Below are positions 28,430 through 37,737 of a DNA stretch of 64,000 bases, piece after piece (the first letter of the stretch is position 1; the number at the start of each line of letters is the position of its first letter). Location of the stretch: contig NZ_FCOP01000011.1 of the NCBI RefSeq assembly GCF_900021175.1, positions 310,001-374,000 of the forward strand, given 5' to 3'. Origin of the DNA: Pseudenterobacter timonensis (lineage in GTDB: Bacteria; Pseudomonadota; Gammaproteobacteria; Enterobacterales; Enterobacteriaceae). The notes beneath the pieces were generated by a model. It worked only from the letters and a program-made list of their open reading frames with translations, ran no database searches and was not told the origin of the DNA. The position numbers were made by a program, and so were the translations under genes.

Positions 28430-30300
28430 CAGAATGCAAAGCAGCTGCAGCCCAGCGCCCCCCAGAATGCGTTGTCGTCGGACACAGGCATCTCTGCGCT
28501 GCGCGCAAAATCGTGCTGGTGCTGATGCACCGCGCAAGGGCCGGAGCAGTGATGCACGGCGCGCAGACCCACGCGGGTCGCCTGCGGCGGGGCGCTGCGG
28601 TAGTGGCCGGGAACGTTCACCACCGGCGACCAGTCGGGTAGCACCGGAATGGCGGGAGGCGCCAGCGGGCCGAAGGCGCCCGCCGCGTAGACCACATCAC
28701 CATTAACCACAGTGAGTACCGACTCGATCCCTTTAATCTCTTCTTCCGGCACGCGGAAATAATCTTTGCTCAGCACAGCCAGATCCGCGAGCTGGCCGAC
28801 CTTGATCTGCCCCTTCTTATTTTGCTCGCTGGAGAACCAGGCGCTGCCCTGCGTCCAGAGCATCAGGGCAGTATCGCGATCGAGGCGGGCGCTGTGATCG
28901 TACATCTGCATCCCGCCCACGGTGCGGCCAGAGACCAGCCAGTAGAGCGCCGTCCACGGATTATAGCTGGCGACGCGGGTGGCGTCGGTGCCCAGACCCA
29001 CCGGCACGCCTGTCTCCAGCATTTTCGCCACCGGCGGGGTGTGGCGGGTGGCGTCAATGCCGTAGCGTTCGGCGAAGTACTCCCCCTGGAAGGCCATGCG
29101 GTGCTGCACGGCGATACCGCCGCCCAGCGCCTTGATGCGGTCGATATTGGCCTGTGAGACCGTCTCGGCGTGGTCAAAGAACCAGTGCAGGCCGTTGAAC
29201 GGAATGTCGCGGTTCACCTTCTCGAACACGTCCAGCATCCGGCTGATGGACTCGTTATAGGTGGCGTGCAGGCGGAATGGCCAGCGATGCTCCACCAGAT
29301 GGCGCACCACGCGCTCCAGCTCCTCCTCCATGCCGGGGGCAAGATCCGGGCGCGGCTCGAGGAAATCTTCAAAGTCGGCGGCGGAAAAGACCAGCATCTC
29401 CCCCGCGCCGTTGTGGCGGAAGAAGTCGCTTCCCTGGCCCGGGGTGAGCATATCGGTCCACTTCTCAAAATCCTCCAGCTCGTGGCCGGGACGCTGGGTA
29501 AAGAGGTTATAGGCGATGCGGATGGTCATCTGCTTTTTGGCGTGCAACTCGGCAATCACCTCGTAATCTTCCGGGTAGTTCTGGAAGCCACCCCCCGCGT
29601 CGATAGCACTGGTCAGCCCCAGACGGTTCAGCTCGCGCATAAACTGGCGCGTGGAGTTGACCTGCTGCTCCAGCGGCAGCTTCGGCCCTTTCGCCAGCGT
29701 GGCGTAGAGGATCATGGCGTTAGGGCGGGCGATCAGCATCCCGGTCGGGTTGCCGTTGGCGTCGCGCTGGATCTCGCCGCCGGGCGGGTTCGGCGTCTCT
29801 TTGGTGTAGCCCACCACCCGCAGCGCGGCGCGGTTGAGCAGGGCGCGATCGTAGAGGTGCAGGATAAAGACCGGGGTATCGGGCGCGGCCTCGTTGATTT
29901 CGTCCAGCGTCGGCATGCGACGTTCGGCGAACTGGAACTCGCTCCAGCCGCCCACCACGCGCACCCACTGGGGCGACGGGGTACGTAGCGCCTGCTCTTT
30001 TAACATCCGCAGGGCGTCGGCGAGAGAAGGCACCCCCTCCCAGCGCAGCTCAAGGTTGTAATTGAGCCCGCCGCGAATCAGGTGCAGGTGGGAGTCGTTC
30101 AGGCCGGGGATAGCGGTGTGGCCCTGCAGGTCGATCACTTTGGTGCCTTCGTCGTGGTGTTGCATCACTTCGGCAGTGGTACCGACTTCAAGGAAAGTAC
30201 CGCCACGCACCGCCACCGCTTCGGCGATGGGGTTTTCGCGATCGACGGTGTGAAAGCGCCCATTGACCAGAATTAAATCGGCTTTATCCGGGGAAACCAT
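28429..30300 (-). CDS. amidohydrolase family 3 metal-dependent hydrolase (NfdA/YtcJ-like)
   Basis: This 623-residue amidohydrolase has the metal-ligand motif HLHL in GLNDSHLHLIRGG (about 67-78). Later elements are HATYNES, FDHAETVS, VQHRMAFQG and GTDATRVASYNPW, in the order seen in N-substituted formamide deformylases and YtcJ-like proteins. It probably hydrolyses an N-acyl or formamide bond; the substrate is unknown. The extra C-terminal ~50 residues are rich in His and Cys (VHHCSGPCAVHQHQH) and could bind metal. It is the first gene of the minus-strand operon, downstream of the GTATAAC repeat cluster. Confidence 0.87.
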   Translation of the reverse strand: MVSPDKADLILVNGRFHTVDRENPIAEAVAVRGGTFLEVGTTAEVMQHHDEGTKVIDLQGHTAIPGLNDSHLHLIRGGLNYNLELRWEGVPSLADALRMLKEQALRTPSPQWVRVVGGWSEFQFAERRMPTLDEINEAAPDTPVFILHLYDRALLNRAALRVVGYTKETPNPPGGEIQRDANGNPTGMLIARPNAMILYATLAKGPKLPLEQQVNSTRQFMRELNRLGLTSAIDAGGGFQNYPEDYEVIAELHAKKQMTIRIAYNLFTQRPGHELEDFEKWTDMLTPGQGSDFFRHNGAGEMLVFSAADFEDFLEPRPDLAPGMEEELERVVRHLVEHRWPFRLHATYNESISRMLDVFEKVNRDIPFNGLHWFFDHAETVSQANIDRIKALGGGIAVQHRMAFQGEYFAERYGIDATRHTPPVAKMLETGVPVGLGTDATRVASYNPWTALYWLVSGRTVGGMQMYDHSARLDRDTALMLWTQGSAWFSSEQNKKGQIKVGQLADLAVLSKDYFRVPEEEIKGIESVLTVVNGDVVYAAGAFGPLAPPAIPVLPDWSPVVNVPGHYRSAPPQATRVGLRAVHHCSGPCAVHQHQHDFARSAEMPVSDDNAFWGALGCSCFAF

Positions 30301-30361
30301 AACTGCTCCTGACTGAGAGAGGATTGGTCAGGATTATGGGAACCGGTTTCAGTAAAGATCC

Positions 30362-30417
30362 AGTTATACAATAGGATAGGTATACCAAAGTATAACTATA
30401 CGAAAGGGTAGTTATAC
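30362..30417. promoter_or_regulatory. cluster of GTATAAC/GTTATAC inverted repeats in a divergent promoter
   Basis: Half-sites alternate in orientation: AGTTATAC (30362-30369), the palindrome GGTATACC (30379-30386), GTATAACTA (30390-30398) and TAGTTATAC (30409-30417). The last two are exact 9-base inverses separated by 10 bp. The cluster lies between the divergent amidohydrolase operon and the YcaC-like gene, so one regulator probably controls both. Candidates are the neighbouring FixJ-type regulator or an unlinked factor. Confidence 0.7.
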
Positions 30418-30523
30418 AAAGAGATAATTACGCCAGTGCGGTGACGGCCCGTAGGATGCAAGCCTCTTTCGTCGTGTCGTTTTACGGCGTTTCACGTTCA
30501 CGTTAACCTCACTGGATAAAGTT

Positions 30524-31210
30524 ATGACGACCTCTAAGCTCGAAGTATTAACCCCTGCCAACTGTCAGTTAATCTTCATCGACCAGCAGCCGCAGATGGC
30601 GTTTGGCGTACAGTCCATCGACCGTCAGGTGCTGAAAAATAACACCGTGGCGCTGGCGAAAGCGGCGAAAGTGTTCAATATCCCGACCATCATCACCACC
30701 GTCGAAACCGAAAGTTTCTCAGGCCATACCTACCCGGAGCTGCTGGATGTCTTCCCGGGTCAGGATATCCTGGAGCGCACCTCCATGAACTCCTGGGATG
30801 ACCAGAAGGTACGCGACGCGCTGAAGGCGAATGGCAGGAAGAAAGTGGTGGTCTCCGGGCTGTGGACCGAAGTGTGTAACAACACCTTCGCCCTCTGCGC
30901 CATGCTGGAAGGGGACTACGAAATCTACATGGTGGCCGACGCGTCTGGCGGCACCTCCAAAGAGGCCCATGATTTCGCCATGCAGCGTATGATCCAGGCG
31001 GGCGTGGTGCCGGTGACCTGGCAGCAGGTGATGCTGGAGTGGCAGCGCGACTGGGCGCATAAAGAGACCTACACGGCGGTGATGGATATCGTGCGCGAGC
31101 ACTCCGGCGCCTACGGTATGGGCGTGGATTATGCCTACACCATGGTTCACAAAGCCGCTTCGCGTCAGAAAAGCGAGCATCGCACCTTAGCGCCGGTTCC
31201 TGCCCGCTAA
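30524..31210 (+). CDS. isochorismatase-family hydrolase (YcaC-like)
   Basis: This 228-residue cysteine hydrolase has Asp20 (FIDQQ) and nucleophile Cys118 in SGLWTEVCNN. The middle position, usually Lys in this superfamily, falls at Arg85 (DILERTSMNSW), as in YcaC. YcaC is an octameric hydrolase of unknown substrate. The C-terminal helix pair is longer than in nicotinamidases. It is the first gene of a plus-strand unit with the two XapX genes and the response regulator, and is divergent from the amidohydrolase operon. A plausible reading is turnover of an amide released by that operon, but this is inference. Confidence 0.88.
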   Translation: MTTSKLEVLTPANCQLIFIDQQPQMAFGVQSIDRQVLKNNTVALAKAAKVFNIPTIITTVETESFSGHTYPELLDVFPGQDILERTSMNSWDDQKVRDALKANGRKKVVVSGLWTEVCNNTFALCAMLEGDYEIYMVADASGGTSKEAHDFAMQRMIQAGVVPVTWQQVMLEWQRDWAHKETYTAVMDIVREHSGAYGMGVDYAYTMVHKAASRQKSEHRTLAPVPAR

Positions 31211-31268
31211 GCCCTGGCGGCGGGCTGGCCCCTCATCCGGCGCGCCGCGATATTAACCGGAGTCGATT

Positions 31269-31475
31269 ATGAGCACTGGCCTGATTTCCCTTGCGGCAGG
31301 CGTGTTGATTGGCCTGATCTATGCGCTGCTGAAGGTGCGCTCCCCCGCGCCGCCCGCGCTGGCGCTCATCGGCCTGCTGGGTATGCTGGCAGGCGAGCAG
31401 GCGGCCCGCCATCTCCTGTTTCAGCCCGCCACGCCGCAGGCTCACATCACCACTTCCCAGGAGTCTTCCTCATGA
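31269..31475 (+). CDS. XapX-domain small membrane protein (first copy)
   Basis: This 68-residue XapX (DUF1427) protein has one amphipathic and two hydrophobic stretches. The family signature is GVLIGLIYALLKVRSPAPPALALIGLLGMLAGEQ. Its role is unknown; XapX genes often flank isochorismatase-type hydrolases, as here. CCGGAG lies 7 bases upstream of the ATG. Its stop overlaps the next start as ATGA. Confidence 0.85.
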   Translation: MSTGLISLAAGVLIGLIYALLKVRSPAPPALALIGLLGMLAGEQAARHLLFQPATPQAHITTSQESSS

Positions 31476-31726
31476 AAGCCTGGATTATTTCTCTGCTTTG
31501 CGGCTTACTCGCAGGAGTCATTTATGCCGCGCTGAATGTTCACTCCCCCGCGCCGCCCGTTGCCGCGCTGCTGGGGCTGTTCGGTATGCTGGTGGGTGAG
31601 CAGCTTATTCCGATTGGCCGTCGCCTGCTGGGGCGCGAGCCGCTGACGATGGCCTGGTTTCGCCACGAATGCGTGCCAAAAATCAGCGGTACTGCGCCGC
31701 CCGCCCGTGAACGGGGCGACGCCTGA
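31472..31726 (+). CDS. XapX-domain small membrane protein (second copy)
   Basis: This 84-residue protein has the same core as its neighbour (GLLAGVIYAALNVHSPAPPVAALLGLFGMLVGEQ) plus a hydrophilic C-terminal tail. The two copies are clearly diverged tandem paralogues, coupled by a 4-bp ATGA overlap, and may form a heteromeric membrane protein. Function unknown. Confidence 0.85.
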   Translation: MKAWIISLLCGLLAGVIYAALNVHSPAPPVAALLGLFGMLVGEQLIPIGRRLLGREPLTMAWFRHECVPKISGTAPPARERGDA

Positions 31727-31750
31727 TCTGTTACCTTGAGGAAAGACAGC

Positions 31751-32128
31751 ATGACGCTGCCGTGGCGCATTGCCATCATTGACGATGAACGTTCTGTACG
31801 CAGCGGGCTGAGCAATCTGTTGCAGTCCGATGGTTATGCCACCGATACCTTCGATTCTGCGGAGGTTTTTTTAAGTCATCCCACGGCGCTGTCGAACGCT
31901 TCGCTGGTCATTACCGATATCCGGCTGCGCGGTATGAACGGGCTGGCGCTTTTTGAGAAGCTCAGGTTGCTGGCGACGCCGCCACCGCCAATACTTTTTA
32001 TCTCTGGTCACGCTGACGACACGCTGCAACGGTACGCTCTGAGCCTGGGCGCCGTTGCTTTTTTTCTTAAGCCCATTAACGCCGACGTTCTGCTGGATCA
32101 TATCCAGCAGGCTCTGGCCCGTCGCTAA
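31751..32128 (+). CDS. single-domain response regulator
   Basis: This 125-residue receiver domain has no output domain. The acidic pocket is at Asp11-Asp12-Glu13, the phospho-acceptor is Asp56 (ITDIRL), Ser follows in FISGHAD, and Lys in FLKPIN. The start is ATG 31751, with GAGGAAAG upstream; an in-frame TTG at 31736 lies before that Shine-Dalgarno and is rejected. It lies 23 bp upstream of the hybrid kinase and is probably its phosphorylation partner or a phosphate sink. Confidence 0.92.
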   Translation: MTLPWRIAIIDDERSVRSGLSNLLQSDGYATDTFDSAEVFLSHPTALSNASLVITDIRLRGMNGLALFEKLRLLATPPPPILFISGHADDTLQRYALSLGAVAFFLKPINADVLLDHIQQALARR

Positions 32129-32151
32129 CGCCGCTACAGTAAGGATCGTGA

Positions 32152-35100
32152 ATGAATGACAACGCGCTGCCCCTGTTCTGGCCTGCTCAGGGAAATCTTC
32201 ACGAAGGACGCGCTTTTGTGCTGAAAGAGGATGTCCTCTTTACCTTGCTGGCGCAGGAGGGCTGCATCGCGTGGATGAACGCCCGTCATCCCCAGTCCGG
32301 CGGCTCGTTTATTATCGCCACGGCGATGAGCGACGATGACGAAGAGCAGGCGACGCGGCTGTTGAAAAATGAGCTGGCGCTGCGCGATTATCTTCAGGAT
32401 GGGTGGGCGATCCGCGCCGTCGCCAGCACCCAGTACCGCGGCCGTTTTGCGCTGGTCTATGCCCCGTTCGCCTTTGAGCTGCTGGCGCGTCGCGCCGGGC
32501 GTGCCGTCTCCGGGCTGGACCGCTTTATCGAACAGGCGCTCCGCATCTGCGCGCCGCTGCGCCAGATGCACCTGCACAACCTGATCCACGGCGACATCAA
32601 GCCCGGCAATATCTTCGTGCATCACGACGCCACCTGCCGGCTGGGCGGTTTTGGGCTCTCAGGAACCTTCCCGGACACGTTATCCCGTACCCGGCTGGCG
32701 CACCCCGGCGGCACGCCCGCCTATATGTCTCCGGAACATACGGCGCGCACCCGGCGCGGCGTGGATGCCCGAAGCGATCTCTACAGCCTCGGGATGGTGC
32801 TCTATGAGCAGTTGACCGGCCGTCTGCCGTTCGAGGTGAGCGATGACGACCATGCGCACTGGGCCCATTACCATATCGCCTCCGAGCCGCTGGCCCCCGG
32901 CGAGGTGAGGCCGGACGTGCCCGAAATGCTCTCACTTATCATTCTTAAGCTGCTGGAGAAAGATCCGCAGAACCGCTACCAGACGGTCGACGGGCTGATC
33001 GCCGATCTGCGCCGCTGCCAGGCGACCCTCACCGCCGAAGGGGAGATTGCGCCGTTCACCCCCGGCCAGCAGGATCGCTCCCCGGTGGTTCACCTGGCGG
33101 ATACGCTCTATGCCGCGCACTCGCAGGCGGGCGAGCTGGTGGCCGCCTTCGAGCGGGTGGAGCGCAGCGTGACGCCTGAGCTTGCTATCGTCAGCGGTCC
33201 GTCCGGCATCGGCAAATCCTCCGTGGTGGCGACCGCCCTGAAGGCGCTGCAACAGCGCCGGGTCTGGCTGGCGGTGGGGAAGGGGGATCAATTTTCCCCT
33301 TCTCTGCCTTACGGGGTACTCAGCTCCGCTTTTCGCACCCTGACGCTGCACCTGCTGGGGCTGCCCGCGGAGGAGATCGCCCAGTGGAAGCTGCGGCTGA
33401 CGCGGGCGCTGGAGGGTTATGAGGAGCTGGCGGTGAGCTTTGTGCCGGAGCTGGGGTTGCTGCTCGATCGCACGCCGCGCTTTTCAGCAGAATCTTTTTC
33501 CATCGATCCGCGGGCGCGCTTCAGCCATATGGCGCTGGTGCTGGTGAGAACGTTCGCTACCCAGGGACGTCCGCTGGTGCTGCTGCTGGATGATATCCAG
33601 TGGATCGACGCCGCCAGCCTGCATCTGCTCCGCCATCTGCTGCTGACCAGCGGCTCCATTCCGTTGCTGACGGTGGTGGCACACCGGGATATCAACGCGC
33701 CGGGGGAGAGCGTGCTGCAACAGCAGCTGGCGAGCCTGCCGGACGCGGCGGCGAAAGTAACCCGCGTGGTGCCTCAGCCGCTTAATGTGAAAGCGGTGGC
33801 GCGCTGGCTGGCCGCCATCTTCCATACCCGCAGCGCCTGCGTAATGGATCTCGCCACCCTGATCCACGAAAAGACCGGCGGCAACCCGCTGTTCGTGAAC
33901 GAATTTTTCCGCCGCATCGTCGATGACGGGCTGGTGGTGCACAACAAATATCAGGATCGCTGGCATTACGATCTCCATGCCATCCGCACGCGCCACTACA
34001 CCGAAAACGTGGTGACGCTGATGCTCCAGCAGCTAAAGGAGCTGCCGCAGGAGACGCGCAGGCTGCTGGGCAGTATCGCCTGCCTCGGCTGTACTGGCGA
34101 GCTGGGGATGATATGTCGGGTACTCAGTATGACCCAGGCGGAGATCCGCTACGCGCTCCATCCGGCGGTGGTGGCGCAGCTCATTGTGCTGTCGGAGAAG
34201 GGTTACGCCTTTCTTCATGACCGGGTGCAGGAGGCCGCCTTCGCTCTGCTGGACGCTGGTGAAAAGAGCGCTATTCACCTGACCACCGCCAGCCTGCTGG
34301 CCGACGCGGCGCGGCAGGCGGCGGGCAATGAACTGCTGTTTCGCGCCGTCCACCACGTTACCGCCGCGCTGGACGCCATCCAGCCTGCGCAGCAGCGCCA
34401 GCAGTTTCGCGAGCTGAGCCTGCTGGCGGCGCAGCGTGCCAGGCGCACCGGCGATTATCTCTCCGCGCTGGGCTATATTCGCACTGCCAGAGCGCTTGGC
34501 AACCACGTTCTCCCCTCGGGCGGCGTGAGCAACTTCAGCCTGGATATCGAGGAGGCGGGCTGCGAGTTTGCCCTGGGGAATCTGGAGAAAACCCGCGAGC
34601 TGTGCGACGCCCTCCTCAGTTCGCCCTGCGGGCTGATGGAAAAAGCGCTGGCGGCAAACCTGCTGGTGGAAGTCTATATGCGCCAGTCGGACAACCGGCT
34701 CGCGCTGGAGGCGGCCCTTAACTGGCTGGCGGCGTTCGGCATTGAGATCAGCCGTCACCCGACTCCCGCCGAGTGCGACGCGGCATGGCAACGGCTCTGC
34801 GAGCGGGGCGGCACCTCGCCTTCGCGCCACTTCGCGCCGCTGGCGCGCATGAACGATCCGCAAACCGAAGCGGTGATGAATCTGCTCTACAGCGCCAGCA
34901 TCTTTGCCAGCTTCGCCTGCCCGCGGCTGCACTTTTTGCTGCTCTGTCGGATGATGCACCTTACCCTCGATCACGGCATTTCCGGCGCGTCCACCACCGC
35001 CATGGCCTGGTTTGGCGTGCTGATTGGTCATCGCTACGCCGAGTACCGGCTGGGGTTTGAGTACGGCACGCTGGCTCGCGAGCTGGTGACGCGGCACGGC

Positions 35101-37737
35101 TACGATGCGTTTGAGGCCAAAACGCTACTCCCGCTCGACCAACTGAGCGTCTGGACCCAGCCGCTCTCCTGGACCATCGACTGCGCGAAAGCCTGTTTTA
35201 CCACCGCCGTCACCCACGGGGATACGACGATCGCCTGCTTCGCTATCTGTCACCAGATTATCAACTTCCTCTCCCGGGGGGATCACCTCGACGGCGTCCT
35301 GACCAGTATTGAACGCGGGCTGGCCTTTGTGCGTAAAACCCATTTTCAGGATGTGGAGAGCATTCTCACGGTGCAGCGCCGCTACGTGGAGTTTCTGCGC
35401 AGGCCGCCGGGCGGCGACTGGAGCGCGGCGAACATTCTGCCTGACACTCTGCTGGCCGTCTCGCCGGAGCAGAACGCCACCATGCTGTTCTGGTTCTGGC
35501 TCTACAGAGGGATGGCTCATTTTGCCTGCGGCGAATATGGCGAGGCGCAGGCGGAGCTGGAGCATGCCGGGCACTATGCCTGGTCGGCCCCCGGCCATAT
35601 TCATCTGCTGGACTACCATCTCTACAGCGCGCTGGCGCTCTCCCGGCAGCTGACGCCGGAGACCTTTTCGGCCGATCTTCGCCGCCGTATCCATCAGCAT
35701 TACGACAAAATCGCCCTCTGGGCGCGGATAAACCCCACCACCTTTGCCGACAAAGAGGCGCTGATCTATGCCGAAATTGTCCGGCTGGACGGCATGAACA
35801 GCATCGCGCTGGAGCAATATGAGAAAGCGGTCAGGCTGTCGCGCGAGGGGGGCTTTAACCCCCTTAACGCGCTGGCTCACGAGCTGGCCGGGCGGTTTGC
35901 GCTGGCCTGCGGCTACCAGACCGCGTCGGACGCCCATTTTCGCGGCGCCATCGCCGCCTGGGGACGCGCCGGGGCGCAGGCGAAGGTGCGCCAGATCGAG
36001 CAGGATTTCCCGCATCTGCAGGCCTCCGGCCAGGCCAGCCCTTACGACACGCTGGCTTTCGCCCGGGATGAAACCATCCGCGATCTGCAAAGCGTGATTA
36101 AAGCCTCGCGCGCCCTCTCGGAGGAGATCAACCTTGAGCGGCTGATCAAAAACCTGATGACCATTCTGCTGGAGCGAGCAGGCGCGCAACGCGGCCTGCT
36201 GCTGCGCGTCAGCGAGAGCGCGGTGCCGGAAATCGAGGCCAGCGCCTGGACCAGCACGGAAGGGGTGCGGGTGCGCATTATGAAAGAGACGCCGATGGCG
36301 ACGGATATGCCGCTGTCGGTGCTTTGCGCCGTGATCCGAACCGGGCAGGAGATCCGCACCGGCAGGCCGGAGGCGTTTCACCCCTTCAGCCAGGATCCCT
36401 ATCTGGTCACCTCCGGCGCGGCGGTGATGTGCGTTCCGATGTTTAAGCAGGCGCGGCTGGTGGGAGTGCTCTACCTTGAAAACCGGCTGATGCCGGAGGT
36501 CTTTACCGCAGAACACTCCCGCGTGGTCAGCCTGCTGGGGGCGCAGGCGGCGATCTCCCTCGAAACCGCCCGTCTCTACGCCGAACTGCTCGCGGAGAAC
36601 CTTCAGCGTCGCCGGGTGGAGAAAGAGCTGCGCGCCAGCCAGACCTCCCTGATGCTGGGGGAGCAGATCAGCCATACCGGAAGCTGGCGCTGGGAGCTAC
36701 AGCAGGATCTGATGTTTATCTCGGAGGAATACGCCCGTATTCTCGGCCTGCCCGAACAGCAAAAGATGATCTCCATGGCGGAGTTTTTGACCTTCGTCCA
36801 TCCGGACGACTATGCCCGCATCAGCGCGCTGGTGACGGAGAGCGTGCGCGAAGGCCTGACCATGCGGGCGGAGTTTCGCATCATCCGCGCCGACGGTACC
36901 CCGCGCTACATTCTGGGCATTGGCGATCCGGTGGGAGTGGGCAGCGAAGTGAACGAGTACTACGGCATCATCACCGATATCACCAGCCAGCGGGCGGCGG
37001 AGGATGCGATGCGGGTGGCGCAGGCTGATCTGGCCCGCGTCTCGCGCGCCACCACGGTGGGGCAACTGACTTCCTCCATCGCCCATGAGATCAACCAGCC
37101 GCTGATGTCCATTGTCTCGAACGCCGGGGCGAGCCTGCGCTGGCTAAACCGCGATCCGGCCCGGCTGGATAAGGTACGCGACGGGCTGAAGGAGATTGTC
37201 GACGAAGGCGAACGCGCCGGGGAGATTATCCGCAGCCTGCAGGCCCTGACGCGCAAACAGGATCCGGCATTTTCGCGCATCGATCTGCATACTCTCATCC
37301 GCCATATTCTCTCTCTGTCGCGTAGCGAGCTGGAGCAGCGGCGCATTGTCGTCAACTATTCGCTGGCGGCCAGCCGCAGCGTTATCACCGGCGACAGCGT
37401 GCAGATCCAGCAGGTGCTGCTGAACCTGGTGATGAACGCCGTGGAGGCGATGGCGGAGATTGTAACAAGGCCGTGCGCGCTGGTGCTTTCAACCCGCAAC
37501 GACGGGGCGGAGACGATCGCCGTGGAGGTCGCGGATACCGGCACCGGGATTGAACCTGGGCAGCTGGAGCGGATCTTTGATTCGTTTTACTCGACCAAAG
37601 CGCAGGGAATGGGGATGGGGCTGGCGATCAGCACCACCATTATCGAGCGGCACCGGGGCAAGCTCAGCGTGCGTCCGAACGCCCCCTTTGGTTCCGTGTT
37701 CTCCTTCACGCTGCCGCTGGCGCAGCCGGAGGATTAA
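32152..37737 (+). CDS. giant hybrid sensor: Ser/Thr-kinase-like / AAA ATPase / GAF / PAS / histidine kinase
   Basis: This 1861-residue cytoplasmic sensor starts with a eukaryotic-like kinase domain (about 20-290), with the catalytic loop HGDIKPGN at 146-153 and SPE near 190. An AAA/STAND-type ATPase follows, with GPSGIGKS at 349-356 and Walker B ending DD480-481. A helical TPR-like region (about 750-1280), GAF (about 1320-1480) and PAS (about 1500-1610) come next. The HisKA phospho-acceptor is His1645 (AHEINQP), and the HATPase has an N-box near 1758-1762 and DTGTGI. The kinase domain reads GGFG (165-168) where DFG is expected, so the Mg-binding Asp is missing and it may be a pseudokinase. 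The ligand is unknown. Its stop overlaps the convergent regulator stop. Confidence 0.93.
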   Translation: MNDNALPLFWPAQGNLHEGRAFVLKEDVLFTLLAQEGCIAWMNARHPQSGGSFIIATAMSDDDEEQATRLLKNELALRDYLQDGWAIRAVASTQYRGRFALVYAPFAFELLARRAGRAVSGLDRFIEQALRICAPLRQMHLHNLIHGDIKPGNIFVHHDATCRLGGFGLSGTFPDTLSRTRLAHPGGTPAYMSPEHTARTRRGVDARSDLYSLGMVLYEQLTGRLPFEVSDDDHAHWAHYHIASEPLAPGEVRPDVPEMLSLIILKLLEKDPQNRYQTVDGLIADLRRCQATLTAEGEIAPFTPGQQDRSPVVHLADTLYAAHSQAGELVAAFERVERSVTPELAIVSGPSGIGKSSVVATALKALQQRRVWLAVGKGDQFSPSLPYGVLSSAFRTLTLHLLGLPAEEIAQWKLRLTRALEGYEELAVSFVPELGLLLDRTPRFSAESFSIDPRARFSHMALVLVRTFATQGRPLVLLLDDIQWIDAASLHLLRHLLLTSGSIPLLTVVAHRDINAPGESVLQQQLASLPDAAAKVTRVVPQPLNVKAVARWLAAIFHTRSACVMDLATLIHEKTGGNPLFVNEFFRRIVDDGLVVHNKYQDRWHYDLHAIRTRHYTENVVTLMLQQLKELPQETRRLLGSIACLGCTGELGMICRVLSMTQAEIRYALHPAVVAQLIVLSEKGYAFLHDRVQEAAFALLDAGEKSAIHLTTASLLADAARQAAGNELLFRAVHHVTAALDAIQPAQQRQQFRELSLLAAQRARRTGDYLSALGYIRTARALGNHVLPSGGVSNFSLDIEEAGCEFALGNLEKTRELCDALLSSPCGLMEKALAANLLVEVYMRQSDNRLALEAALNWLAAFGIEISRHPTPAECDAAWQRLCERGGTSPSRHFAPLARMNDPQTEAVMNLLYSASIFASFACPRLHFLLLCRMMHLTLDHGISGASTTAMAWFGVLIGHRYAEYRLGFEYGTLARELVTRHGYDAFEAKTLLPLDQLSVWTQPLSWTIDCAKACFTTAVTHGDTTIACFAICHQIINFLSRGDHLDGVLTSIERGLAFVRKTHFQDVESILTVQRRYVEFLRRPPGGDWSAANILPDTLLAVSPEQNATMLFWFWLYRGMAHFACGEYGEAQAELEHAGHYAWSAPGHIHLLDYHLYSALALSRQLTPETFSADLRRRIHQHYDKIALWARINPTTFADKEALIYAEIVRLDGMNSIALEQYEKAVRLSREGGFNPLNALAHELAGRFALACGYQTASDAHFRGAIAAWGRAGAQAKVRQIEQDFPHLQASGQASPYDTLAFARDETIRDLQSVIKASRALSEEINLERLIKNLMTILLERAGAQRGLLLRVSESAVPEIEASAWTSTEGVRVRIMKETPMATDMPLSVLCAVIRTGQEIRTGRPEAFHPFSQDPYLVTSGAAVMCVPMFKQARLVGVLYLENRLMPEVFTAEHSRVVSLLGAQAAISLETARLYAELLAENLQRRRVEKELRASQTSLMLGEQISHTGSWRWELQQDLMFISEEYARILGLPEQQKMISMAEFLTFVHPDDYARISALVTESVREGLTMRAEFRIIRADGTPRYILGIGDPVGVGSEVNEYYGIITDITSQRAAEDAMRVAQADLARVSRATTVGQLTSSIAHEINQPLMSIVSNAGASLRWLNRDPARLDKVRDGLKEIVDEGERAGEIIRSLQALTRKQDPAFSRIDLHTLIRHILSLSRSELEQRRIVVNYSLAASRSVITGDSVQIQQVLLNLVMNAVEAMAEIVTRPCALVLSTRNDGAETIAVEVADTGTGIEPGQLERIFDSFYSTKAQGMGMGLAISTTIIERHRGKLSVRPNAPFGSVFSFTLPLAQPED

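Noticed and set aside
35125-36675. 516-codon minus-strand frame inside the hybrid kinase gene
   Set aside because: Shadow of a GC-rich coding sequence; the translation is rich in His/Arg/Gln/Gly with no domain, and the plus-strand protein is continuous.
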